Positions 54,770 to 63,079 of a stretch of 64,000 nt of DNA are shown here, in pieces. Position 1 is the stretch's first letter, and every line of letters starts with the position of its first letter. The position numbers and the translations under genes are program-made. The notes beneath the pieces were generated by a model. That model was not told the origin of the DNA and ran no database searches. It was given only the letters and a program-made list of their open reading frames with translations. Origin of the DNA: Sphingobacteriales bacterium (GTDB lineage: Bacteria > Bacteroidota > Bacteroidia > Sphingobacteriales > Sphingobacteriaceae); contig JACXVB010000011.1 in NCBI GenBank assembly GCA_014763615.1, positions 1-64,000 of the forward strand, written 5' to 3'.

Positions 54770-56551
54770 ATGCAAATACCCAATCAGCAGCATATTGAGT
54801 TTTACGAATGGCAGATAAATGTCATTGAAGAAGAATGGGAGAGGTACGCCAACACTTCAATGAAGTTACTCATTCAGGAAAAGCGTCTGTTTGTTGGCCG
54901 AATTTGGGGGCTGCAGGAGTCACATGGTAATGTTGTACTTCGCTTTAAAGCAGGTTTAGTTCCAAGAATGAAACAACCCTACATTCTATGCATGGTAGGG
55001 GCTGAGGCTCCAGCCAATTCTTCTGATTGGGATTTCACTTACTTACAATTCAGAATATCTGACAATCCAAGGCTAAGTGGTTTCAATACCGAAATAAAGA
55101 CTATAAACTACCTCAAATCCGATGATGCAAAATGGTCTTATATTCTGGTGAATGGATTTGAGCAGAAATTACTCAGTCAGATTAAAGATAATTATTTGAG
55201 CAAGGGCCATCATCCTCTTGTAGTAGTGGCCGAGTCTGATCCACTTATTGACTATTTGATAAATCTGAAAGACTTTGTTCTAAAAAATCCTTTTGATGGC
55301 ATTCTCAATTTAGATGTAACAGTCAATGAACAAGAATGGTCACCCAAATCATTGGACAATAGTAAATCAGTAACTACAACAGTCATTGATTTATTGGATA
55401 GGCACAAAACCATTTTAATTCAAGGCCCTCCAGGTTCTGGAAAATCACATTTAGCGGCTGAAATCTGCGAACAGTATCTTTCAAAGGAGTTGTCTATATG
55501 CGTAACAGCCCTGACCAATAAGGCTTTGATGGAAATAGCAGATAAAGATGGATTAAACGCACCGCTTGACCAGGGAAAAGTGTCCAAAACGAATTTGTCA
55601 TCAGATGAATTTAAGCTTATACCCAAATTAAAACCGGTCGATGATTTAGCCCCGATACAAGGTGAACTTTTACTATCTACCTATTATAAGTTATCTCAAA
55701 AGCAAGCCGAATTAGTAGCCGGTAAAAAGCGATTTGACCTATTGATCATTGAGGAGGCTTCACAAGCGTATTTGGCTACCATTGCAATGTTTAGTTCTAT
55801 CGCAAAAAAGTTATTGATTATTGGCGACCATAAGCAGCTTACCCCAGTTGTAAAGCAAAAGGAACAGGCTTATAAAATACACCCTGAGATAGATGGCGTA
55901 ATCAAAGGCCTTGAAACATTTGCTTTTAATAACAATGACATTTCTAATCGCTTGACTTTTACACGTAGGTTGACATCAGAGGCTGCAAATCTTACGGCTG
56001 TTTATTATCAAAATACTTTGAAAAGTATTTCAAAAGACGAAGGAAATACAAAATTCACTTCCCGGTATTTTGATATGTTTCACTCAAATGGTGGTATTTC
56101 AATTGCTAAGCTGATAGCTTCTATGCCAGGTTTCACCGAAAAGGATGTAATTCGTTTTATTTGTCAAATTGGTCATGAAATACTCAGCAGTAATAGCAAA
56201 ATTGAGATTGCTCTTTTATCGCCCTATATAAAAGTCGAATCAGGCTTATACGAACAATATAGCCGTTTGTCATCTGATTACAGCAGGGTAACTTTAAATA
56301 CTATCCATAAAATTCAAGGTCTTACAACGGATGTAACCATTCTATATCTACCATTGAATAATCCATCCTTTGATCTGGATGCTAACCTTTTTAACGTTGC
56401 AACGAGCCGTGCTAAAAAGGGGACATTGATTGTAACTTACAAACAAATTGAGTTACTGACTGGAGCATCTCCGGAAACTATGACGTTTATTCATAGATGT
56501 CAGGATGTTTCACCTCAATTCGATTTGGCATTTAAAAAGTTCATTGAATAA
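54770..56551 (+). CDS. Superfamily 1 (UPF1/DNA2/NAM7-like) helicase
   Basis: 593 residues. An N-terminal ~200-residue part (EFYEWQINVIEEEWERY, then a beta-rich stretch) is followed by the helicase core. Motif I is GPPGSGKS at 219-226, motif II DLLIIEEAS at 323-331, motif III GDHKQLTPV at 352-360, motif V TIHKIQGLTTDVTI at 511-524 and motif VI NVATSRAKKGTLIV at 542-555. No nuclease domain is visible. The start is 3 bp after the sacsin gene's stop, so the pair is tightly coupled. Probably translocates on single-stranded DNA or RNA. Confidence 0.87.
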   Translation: MQIPNQQHIEFYEWQINVIEEEWERYANTSMKLLIQEKRLFVGRIWGLQESHGNVVLRFKAGLVPRMKQPYILCMVGAEAPANSSDWDFTYLQFRISDNPRLSGFNTEIKTINYLKSDDAKWSYILVNGFEQKLLSQIKDNYLSKGHHPLVVVAESDPLIDYLINLKDFVLKNPFDGILNLDVTVNEQEWSPKSLDNSKSVTTTVIDLLDRHKTILIQGPPGSGKSHLAAEICEQYLSKELSICVTALTNKALMEIADKDGLNAPLDQGKVSKTNLSSDEFKLIPKLKPVDDLAPIQGELLLSTYYKLSQKQAELVAGKKRFDLLIIEEASQAYLATIAMFSSIAKKLLIIGDHKQLTPVVKQKEQAYKIHPEIDGVIKGLETFAFNNNDISNRLTFTRRLTSEAANLTAVYYQNTLKSISKDEGNTKFTSRYFDMFHSNGGISIAKLIASMPGFTEKDVIRFICQIGHEILSSNSKIEIALLSPYIKVESGLYEQYSRLSSDYSRVTLNTIHKIQGLTTDVTILYLPLNNPSFDLDANLFNVATSRAKKGTLIVTYKQIELLTGASPETMTFIHRCQDVSPQFDLAFKKFIE

Positions 56552-56627
56552 GGCAGTTTCCAGTCGCCTTATTAGATGAAATACAAAAGCAAGGTGTTCG
56601 TTCCTCACGAATTTATTGAACCCACCC

Positions 56628-57523
56628 GGCCAACGCACAAGCACGGCTAATGCAGTGGCTAACCCACAACGCCAACCCGTCCACTGCATCTATGGTGTTG
56701 CCGCCATTTTTAACTGTCATACTTTTTGTGGCTATGCTCCCCACGCTTTTGGCACATTGCTGTTCCGCTTCGCTACACAGCCAAAGAGCCAAGCCAACAC
56801 AAGCATAGCAACAAAAAGACGCTTCACTCCAACCACCACCACCGTTCCGCTTATGCCAGTATAAAAATTGGCGGAAGCTACTTAAACATAATGTTGCCTT
56901 ATGTGTTCGCTTCGCACAGCCTTTTGCCATCGCTTATGCAAGCATCCAACCGCACAGGCTGTCACATAAGAACATTATGTTAAGTAGCCAACACCATAGC
57001 ACTTTTTATCAAAAGTGTAGCCGTGCTTTTTGCCAACGCACCCCACCCGCAGAACCCCTGCACCCCGCCACCCTTTCAGCGGTGCAGAAAAAAATAAAGC
57101 ATGATTTGTTTTATGGCCATGTGCTTGCGGTCAGTTCATTCTCTTCGCCTCCATTACGTTCAGGCGTTCCGTTCATTCCGCTTCTCTTCATTCACTACAC
57201 TATCCTTCACTTCATTTCGTCTCCGTTCATTTCACTCACCTCAGCACCGCACGGCAAAAGCAATTCCTTCTCTACGTTTCGCAAAGCAACCGCACTGGCT
57301 TTTCGTGTCATGGCATTTGCTTAACCCACGCTGCAAGGGCTTTTGTGTTTGGATAATTTACAAAAGCCCCCAATGCTTCTAAGCAAATTGCTCATGCCAC
57401 TCCAAGCCGCCAACCCGTTTTGCTTCACTCCGTTACGTCATTGCATTTGCCCTTGACCCACCGCACAATTGAAAGCGGTATGCTTTATTTTTTCTGCGAC
57501 ATGTTTACCCCATTGCCGACCCA
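56628..57523. other. Structured non-coding region after the defence block
   Basis: 56552-57523 (972 bp) holds no convincing gene. The + strand is strongly C-biased over G, unlike the coding regions, and the open frames are Cys-rich with unlikely composition. It contains a 9-bp perfect inverted repeat (56650-56658 with 56681-56689), the long hairpin at 56877-56988, and a small one (57000-57006 with 57011-57017). GGCCAACGCACAAG at 56628-56641 recurs exactly at 57907-57920. Candidates are a transfer or replication origin, or a structured RNA. Confidence 0.5.
56877..56988. repeat. 112-bp hairpin (long inverted repeat)
   Basis: All 26 bases of the right arm (56963-56988) pair with the left arm (56877-56905), which has three bulged bases. 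An inner stem ACAGCC/GGCTGT (56916-56921 with 56957-56962) continues the structure, leaving a 35-nt loop. Confidence 0.75.
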
Positions 57524-57739
57524 CTAAAATCCGTATCCTTCAAACCACGTATCTACCTCCTGAACGGATCTGAGTAATACTTCTCCTTCAACCGGAAATC
57601 CCTCAATCTGATTGGTGATTTTGATTTGATGACCTTCATTGATTTGGTCTTTCATTGTCCTTTTTAATTCCTCAAAAATGTAAGGTTGTCCGTTCTCCAA
57701 TGGAGTTAGGATTGATTGTTTGTTGTAATTGTAAACCAT
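57524..57739 (-). CDS. Small hypothetical protein
   Basis: 71 residues, soluble, acidic-neutral, ending VDTWFEGYGF. Codon use looks like a true gene (regular amphipathic pattern, MVYNYNKQSILTPLENGQPY at the start). No family recognised. It lies alone on the minus strand between two structured non-coding stretches, a common place for small regulatory or anti-defence genes, though nothing in the sequence shows such a role. Confidence 0.5.
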   Translation of the reverse strand: MVYNYNKQSILTPLENGQPYIFEELKRTMKDQINEGHQIKITNQIEGFPVEGEVLLRSVQEVDTWFEGYGF

Positions 57740-57847
57740 AGTTATAAAGTTGTTTATTATAAATATGTCGGAATTGAAGGAAAATCACTTTTTATCAAAA
57801 AATATTTTGGAAGCCCACTTTTAAAAAATAAAAAAGGCAGCAAAGTT

Positions 57848-57967
57848 AGGGCGGCACGCACAAGCCCACGCTGATAAAAAACCAAAAGACTACGGCATAA
57901 ACACAAGGCCAACGCACAAGGCTATCATTTATTCCGTTTCCTTTTGGTTTTTTGCCCTTGCCGCCCT
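57848..57967. repeat. Nested inverted repeats in a gene-free stretch
   Basis: Two perfect pairs share one centre: AGGGCGGCA/TGCCGCCCT (57848-57856 with 57959-57967) and AAAAAACCAAAAG/CTTTTGGTTTTTT (57876-57888 with 57941-57953). The surrounding gap 57740-58070 (331 bp) has no gene. The loop contains the second copy of GGCCAACGCACAAG (57907-57920). Confidence 0.7.
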
Positions 57968-58070
57968 GTCAAATGGCTTTCTTTTTTCTTTTTTTTTCCG
58001 GTTTTTTTTCTGTTTTCTTTTAAAAATGTGTGCGAAGCGTAGCGGAGCAAAATTTTAAATCCCTACGTGT

Positions 58071-58496
58071 ATGCAGTCAGCAAAAGTTCAAACGTACAGC
58101 CCCAAAAATGAAGTTTCGCAGCACTCATTTTTCATTCTCTGTAAAGGCTTAAATAGCGGTAAGCCTCTGGAGCAGCCAACCGCCAACTGTTTTGTAATGT
58201 CATGCGAAAGCAAAGCAGAAATGAAGCGTTATTATTGGCTTTGTTTCGGTTTATGGCAGTCAAAAGCATTTCATCCTCACTTGTGCGGCTCAGTCATTCC
58301 ATTTTTACGCATCAATGATTTTAGAAAGGTTTTTGCAGAGGCAGCAGCCCAGGCAATCGGCAACGAACCAAAGGAACGAAAAATGGTTTCCGACCTTCAA
58401 AAGTTGCAGCAGCTTGAAAAGCTATACAAGCAAAACTTGCTTCTAATAGCTGATGCAAAAAGGGCAGTGTTTTACAAGTTCATGCGGAGGCGTTAA
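58071..58496 (+). CDS. DUF6943-like mobile-element protein
   Basis: 141 residues. The block FFILCKGLNSGKPLEQPTANCFV, then YYWLCFGLWQSKAFHPHLCGSVIPFLRINDF, matches my recollection of the DUF6943 family that accompanies Bacteroidota integrative elements; the family name should be confirmed by a profile search. A C-terminal coiled coil (LQKLQQLEKLYKQN) is followed by a basic end. Function unknown. A shared terminator lies downstream. Confidence 0.6.
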   Translation: MQSAKVQTYSPKNEVSQHSFFILCKGLNSGKPLEQPTANCFVMSCESKAEMKRYYWLCFGLWQSKAFHPHLCGSVIPFLRINDFRKVFAEAAAQAIGNEPKERKMVSDLQKLQQLEKLYKQNLLLIADAKRAVFYKFMRRR

Positions 58497-58593
58497 TCGC
58501 TTCCGCCTGTTTCGCCTTTGTTCCGAGCATGAAGCAAGGTTAAAGGCAAGATGATTCGCCTCTAAGCGTAAAATAATGGCTGCTATGCCAACA

Positions 58594-58622
58594 AAAAAGC
58601 CCCGGATAAACCGAGGCTTTTT
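58594..58622. terminator. Bidirectional terminator between convergent genes
   Basis: A 12-position stem (58594-58605 with 58611-58622, one mismatch) with loop ATAAA. It has A run on one side and T run on the other, so it can end transcription of both the gene at 58071-58496 and the minus-strand gene at 58646-59452. Confidence 0.75.
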
Positions 58623-58645
58623 CAATGGAGCAGATAATTCAATCC

Positions 58646-59452
58646 TTAGAAAATCTCCTGAATCTTCAACGCATTACCTGAGTTGAACAGGTAATAGTTG
58701 GAACCGACTTGCTGATAGAACTCAATTCCGATACACTGCAACACACTTGCATCAGCGGTAAGGGTTGGAGAACCCGGCAGGGTAGCAGTTACGACAGTTG
58801 AGGTTGCAACAGGTGAGAACAAATCAATGTAGCCGGAATACTGAACGTCTGAAAGTTCATTATTGGCTGCGTCAATCGGTTCGTAAACTCCAGTAGTGTC
58901 ATTGTATTCAAAATCAGATACACAAGCCAAGGCATTGATTAAGCGAAAATGAGTAGCACCAGCAGGAGCATTCACCAAGTTTGCAGGGTTAAAAGCCGGA
59001 ACGGTTAAAGTACCACTGTCACGACCTGGAGTGTGGGACAGAGTGAACGGAGCAACAAATACACCTTCCAAGCTCACGTTTTTGTCAAACGCAAATCCGT
59101 TCAGGTACTGGCTTTGCTGCGAAATCAGAATTGCACGGTAACCCCTTGCTTCAGTCTGATCTTCCAGATTGATTTTTTTCATTATCGCAGTGAGGCGACC
59201 TGTCATTTGAGGGTCACTCATTTGCTTAATGATTTGAGAAAGGGCAACCCGAACAGATTTACCGGCTGTTGCACAGCCTCCGAACTCGTTCATGTTTTCA
59301 CGAGTACGTTCAAATTCGGGAGCAGTTAAGATTTGGTCACCATTGGGACCGCCTACAAGTCCTGCGAAGTCGCCTTGCAGTCCTTTGATTTTGAAATGTC
59401 GTACACCGCCCATTGTGCCGGAGTAACGAACGAGACCAGTTTGTCTTGCCAT
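58646..59452 (-). CDS. Widespread Bacteroidota protein of unknown function
   Basis: 268 residues. The N-terminal block MARQTGLVRYSGTMGGVRHF and the pattern RTRENMNEFGGCATAGKSVR are those of a family common in Bacteroidota genomes, whose members I know only as hypothetical. The C-terminal half is beta-rich (GSPTLTADASVLQCIGIEFYQQVGS). No signal peptide. A TAAATTTG promoter box lies upstream on the minus strand. No link to the defence genes is apparent. Confidence 0.65.
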   Translation of the reverse strand: MARQTGLVRYSGTMGGVRHFKIKGLQGDFAGLVGGPNGDQILTAPEFERTRENMNEFGGCATAGKSVRVALSQIIKQMSDPQMTGRLTAIMKKINLEDQTEARGYRAILISQQSQYLNGFAFDKNVSLEGVFVAPFTLSHTPGRDSGTLTVPAFNPANLVNAPAGATHFRLINALACVSDFEYNDTTGVYEPIDAANNELSDVQYSGYIDLFSPVATSTVVTATLPGSPTLTADASVLQCIGIEFYQQVGSNYYLFNSGNALKIQEIF

Positions 59453-59494
59453 TTTGCTATTTTTTTAAGAGTTTGAAAATTCAAATATCTTTAG

Positions 59495-59502
59495 CAAATT
59501 TA
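59495..59502 (-). promoter_or_regulatory. -7 box (TAAATTTG) for the 268-residue gene
   Basis: The minus strand reads TAAATTTG, 42 bp before the ATG at 59452, in the 91-bp divergent spacer shared with the nuclease gene. Confidence 0.45.
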
Positions 59503-59543
59503 CATTCTATTACATTGATTTACAGCAGTTTACGCAGTGCAAA

Positions 59544-60038
59544 ATGGTGCAATTCAAAGCATACGGACAAGCAATAATCAAAACACACCTCAAAATCACT
59601 AAAGTGGTTGATGGGGATGGTCTGTTTGTAGTGAATCCATTCAATAAACAGGAAGAAGAAATTCGCTTCCTGGGCATTGATGCACCCGAAATAAGACGGT
59701 CTAAAAAGCTGCAACAGGATGAAAGAGAATCACACTTACCCGGCCAGCTTCTGTTATTGTTGGGTAAGAAGTCAAAAGATTTTCTGAACTCAATTGCACC
59801 AGTTGGAACGTCTGTTACGATCCAACTTGAAAAGCCTCACAGCATTGATTCTTTTGGCCGTACACTGGCTTATGTGTTTCTTCCTGATGGTACATGCTTA
59901 AATGAATTGATGATTAAGGAGGGCTTTGCAAAGCCTTACAGCAGGTATTATTGTGAAGCGTTAGCAGATTTTCAACAAATCAATATATTTGCAAAGTCGA
60001 ATCGAAAAGGACTGTACCAAACAGTCAACGACTTTTAA
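59544..60038 (+). CDS. Staphylococcal-nuclease-like (SNase/TNase) protein
   Basis: 164 residues, no signal peptide, so it acts in the cytoplasm. Catalytic geometry matches staphylococcal nuclease: D23/D25 in VVDGDG, then R41, D46 and E49 (RFLGIDAPE, same spacing as R35-D40-E43), and R106 in DSFGRTLAY (equivalent to R87). All key residues are present, so it should be an active Ca-dependent nuclease. It ends 107 bp before attR and is the last gene of the island. Confidence 0.88.
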   Translation: MVQFKAYGQAIIKTHLKITKVVDGDGLFVVNPFNKQEEEIRFLGIDAPEIRRSKKLQQDERESHLPGQLLLLLGKKSKDFLNSIAPVGTSVTIQLEKPHSIDSFGRTLAYVFLPDGTCLNELMIKEGFAKPYSRYYCEALADFQQINIFAKSNRKGLYQTVNDF

Positions 60039-60092
60039 TCAGAAGCACTATTTTGTTACCAGTTTTCCCTTGTTTCATTCAACTTTGTTGCC

Positions 60093-60103
60093 TATTTGTT
60101 GCC
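60093..60103. promoter_or_regulatory. Right-side TATTTGTTGCC copy: candidate arm site
   Basis: An exact 11-bp copy of the left-end motif, with CTTTGTTGCC just before it (60083-60092) and TTTTGTTACC at 60051-60060. It lies 42 bp inside attR. Confidence 0.5.
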
Positions 60104-60145
60104 CAATCTTCGGATAGCCCTGATGTATAAGGGTTCGCTATTTTT

Positions 60146-60160
60146 TGTATCGGAAAGTAA
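60146..60160. repeat. attR core
   Basis: TGTATCGGAAAGTAA, identical to the attL core; with the preceding triplet it is TTT in place of TTC, a synonymous Phe change. Downstream, 60161-60465 (305 bp) holds no recognised gene, only a short open frame that resembles nothing I know. Confidence 0.88.
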
Positions 60161-60465
60161 CTAGGCAGGAAGTGGTCTTGATAAGATATGGGTTTACATC
60201 AGAAGTAAACATCTTGAAGGAACAAGCAATCGCAAAAAAAATCGGTCTTATTCAGAATGATGAAAACCTAGATTATTAGGGATTATTTCTTGTTTGCTCT
60301 TCATTTTTAGGATGTATCTAAAGTAGATTTTTTCATTCTCAATCTCTGATTAAAAACATCAGGATGATTGGGCATGAAAAACCCAAAAAGGAGTAATTTG
60401 AAAAACAAATTATTATATCCTGAAATCAGTTAAATTATTTTTAATTTGTTAAATAATTTTTTTAA

Positions 60466-63069
60466 ATGAATTGGAGCAAAAAAAAATACAAAAAAATCTA
60501 CTATTTATTTTTATTCACTATACTCATTTCTTTAGTTCTTAAAGAGATTGTTGTACAGTATAATATAAATCAGCAAAAAACAGATGCAGAACTTATTAAT
60601 CTAACTGGAAGACAAAGGATGCTAAGTCAGAGATTATCCAAAATAGTTCTTTTTTTAAAGTTAAAGGATATTCAAAAGCTTCCTGTTAATTACAATATTG
60701 ATACTTTAAAAAGTTTAACGTTAGAGTGGAATAGTACGTATAAAGACCTCATAGACAACAGTAAATTTTATGGCAATGATAAAATTAAAGCTCTCTACAA
60801 AAAAAATTCTATCTATCACCATAATATTATAAATGGTTGTAATACTTATTTAGCTAATTCTACTCAAGAAAATCTTACAAAGCTAATGGATATAGTTTCT
60901 GAAAATGAGTTAAAATTTTTGTTCTCTATGGAAAAAATTGTATTCAATTATCAAAAAAATGCAGAAGAAAAAGTTGAAAGATTGAGAAAAATTGAATATT
61001 TTCTTTTCTTTTTTACACTACTACTTTTTATCGGCGAACTTACCATTATCGTTTATCCCACTATCTCTGATATTCTAATCAAGAATGATACATTAAAACA
61101 ATTAAATGATGATTTAATAGCTTCCGAGTCTGAAATTAAAAAATCAAATGAATTCTTAAGCAAACTAAAAGAAGAACTAGAGATAAAAGAGAGACTGAAC
61201 AGGAATTTTGTACAGCAAGCTCCTTTAGCATTAGCCATGTTTGATGAAAATTTAAATTATTTAGCTGCATCTGATAAATGGATCGAAGATTACAACCTAG
61301 TTGGTAAAGAAATTATAGGCGTTAACCATTATGATTTATTCCCTGAAATTGGAGACGATTGGAAAAAAATACACCAAGAATGTTTAGCAGGAGCGATAAA
61401 TAGTTGTGACGAGGCTGAATTTATTAGGGACAATGGAGATAGGCAGTGGATCAGTTGGGATGTAAGGCCCTGGTATAAAACTACCAATGAAATTGGAGGT
61501 TTGCTTATGTTTACTGAGGACATCACTTTATTAAAGATTAAAGACGCAGAAAAGAATAGAATAGAAGAAATATTAAATAAGGCTAGCGAGGTTGCTAGAA
61601 TAGGAACTTGGGAAGTTGATTTAGTTAATGATAAAATATATTGGAGTAAAGTAACTAAAGAAATTCATGAAGTTGATGAAGATTATGAGCCAATACTCGA
61701 ATCGGCAATAAACTTTTTTCATGAAGGTGAAAGTAGAGATAAAATTCAGTATGTGTTTAAAGAGGCAATTGAAAACGGAATACCTTACGACGTTGAAGTA
61801 CAATTGAAAACACATAAAGGTAATTTAATTTGGGCAAGAGCAATTGGACAGGCAAAGTTAATGGGTGGAAAATGCGTTGGTGTTTACGGAGTTTTTCAAG
61901 ATATTAACAAAATTAAAACAATAGAAATTGCTTTAAAACAAGTTAATTCAGAGCTGAAGGCAATTTTCGATGCAAGTCCAATATCAATTATAGGAACTTC
62001 TTTAGATGGTAAAATCACTCATTTTAACAAAGGCGCAGAAAAAATGCTACAATATAGTGCCCATGAGGTAATCAATAAGCTAACGCCAGTTACTATTCAT
62101 GAAAAATCAGAAATTTTAAACAGACAAAAAGAATTATCGGCATTTTATCAAAAAGAAATCTCAGGGTTTGATGTTTTTGTGGAGGCAGCAAAAAATAACC
62201 ATACAGAATTGCGAAGGTGGACTTATATTAAAAAAGATGGTACAGCGCTACCCGTAGAGTTAGTAGTAACAGCTATAAAAGATGAAAACAACCACATTAC
62301 AGGTTTTTTAGGATTGGCAACTGATATTAGTGAGCGTTTGATAAATGAGCAAAGGATTTTAGAAGCTAATGAAAATTTAAAAGTTTTAACCGATAAATTA
62401 ACCATACAAAATAAACAATTAGCAAGTTTTGCTCATATTACCTCTCATAATTTACGCTCGCCTGTGGGAAATTTAAACGCTTTGTTAAGCTTTTATAAAA
62501 TGGAAGAATCAGCAGAGGAGAAGGAATTATTAATGGATAAATTTGAGATTGTTATCAATCATTTAACCAGTACGCTAAATACTTTGGTCGATACTTTAAA
62601 GATCAAAGAATCAACGGATACCGAAATAGAAAAATTAAGCTTTGTGCAGATTTATGATAAAACCATCGAGATTTTAGTTGGTCAAATTATGCAAAGCGAA
62701 GCTGTAATCAATTGTGATTTTTCAAAAGCTCCAGATATTTTATATAACAAAACCTATCTAGAAAGTATATTTATCAACTTATTAACTAATGCAATAAAAT
62801 ATAGAGATGATAAACGAAAGCCTGAAATTTTTGTAGAAACAGCTTATGTTAACAACAGAGTGGTTTTAAAAGTAATTGATAATGGTTTAGGAATTGACCT
62901 TGAAAAACACGGAGACAAATTATTTGGGTTAAACAAAACTTTTCATAGAAATTCAGATGCAAAAGGTGTAGGTTTGTATCTTACAAAAATACAAATTGAA
63001 GCTATGGGTGGTAAAATTTACGCTCAAAGCCAAGTGAACAAAGGAACCACCTTTGTTGTTGAATTTTAA
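60466..63069 (+). CDS. PilJ/PAS multi-domain sensor histidine kinase
   Basis: 867 residues. Membrane helix 11-29, then a PilJ-type (type IV pilus methyl-accepting, NarX-like) sensor region with the LINLTGRQRMLSQRLSK P-box at 43-59, and a second membrane helix near 173-198. A coiled coil and three PAS domains (about 245-345, 365-480, 490-625) follow. The HisKA region has H661 in SHNLRSPVGN, and HATPase motifs are NLLTNAIKYRD, DNGLGID and GVGLYLTK. It lies 10 bp before its response regulator. Signal unknown. Confidence 0.88.
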   Translation: MNWSKKKYKKIYYLFLFTILISLVLKEIVVQYNINQQKTDAELINLTGRQRMLSQRLSKIVLFLKLKDIQKLPVNYNIDTLKSLTLEWNSTYKDLIDNSKFYGNDKIKALYKKNSIYHHNIINGCNTYLANSTQENLTKLMDIVSENELKFLFSMEKIVFNYQKNAEEKVERLRKIEYFLFFFTLLLFIGELTIIVYPTISDILIKNDTLKQLNDDLIASESEIKKSNEFLSKLKEELEIKERLNRNFVQQAPLALAMFDENLNYLAASDKWIEDYNLVGKEIIGVNHYDLFPEIGDDWKKIHQECLAGAINSCDEAEFIRDNGDRQWISWDVRPWYKTTNEIGGLLMFTEDITLLKIKDAEKNRIEEILNKASEVARIGTWEVDLVNDKIYWSKVTKEIHEVDEDYEPILESAINFFHEGESRDKIQYVFKEAIENGIPYDVEVQLKTHKGNLIWARAIGQAKLMGGKCVGVYGVFQDINKIKTIEIALKQVNSELKAIFDASPISIIGTSLDGKITHFNKGAEKMLQYSAHEVINKLTPVTIHEKSEILNRQKELSAFYQKEISGFDVFVEAAKNNHTELRRWTYIKKDGTALPVELVVTAIKDENNHITGFLGLATDISERLINEQRILEANENLKVLTDKLTIQNKQLASFAHITSHNLRSPVGNLNALLSFYKMEESAEEKELLMDKFEIVINHLTSTLNTLVDTLKIKESTDTEIEKLSFVQIYDKTIEILVGQIMQSEAVINCDFSKAPDILYNKTYLESIFINLLTNAIKYRDDKRKPEIFVETAYVNNRVVLKVIDNGLGIDLEKHGDKLFGLNKTFHRNSDAKGVGLYLTKIQIEAMGGKIYAQSQVNKGTTFVVEF

Positions 63070-63079
63070 TTAAGCAATC

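Larger units (their letters stand above)
33211..60160. mobile_element. Integrative genomic island at the 3' end of mnmE (about 26.9 kb)
   Basis: Bounded by a 15-bp perfect direct repeat TGTATCGGAAAGTAA at 33211-33225 and 60146-60160, with a tyrosine recombinase gene just inside the left end. GC content is visibly higher than in the flanking chromosome. Contents are a recombination/replication module, a defence block (AbiE, type III RM, GxxExxY, pAgo, sacsin-like ATPase, SF1 helicase), structured non-coding DNA and small accessory genes. No relaxase, coupling protein or type IV secretion gene is visible. It may be mobilised in trans or be replication-capable but not self-transmissible. Confidence 0.88.

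Noticed and set aside
56613-56930. 105-residue minus-strand open frame, and overlapping plus-strand frames at 56616-57382
   Set aside because: Cys/Trp/Ser-rich with no plausible fold, and several frames are open at once because of skewed composition; the DNA here is hairpin-forming and better explained as non-coding.
60100-60200. tRNA gene as integration target
   Set aside because: No tRNA-like structure is present; the core repeat lies in the protein gene mnmE.
60146-60279. Short open frame just after attR, ending IAKKIGLIQNDENLDY
   Set aside because: I cannot link it to mnmE, an integrase or any known family; it may be chance or an old remnant.
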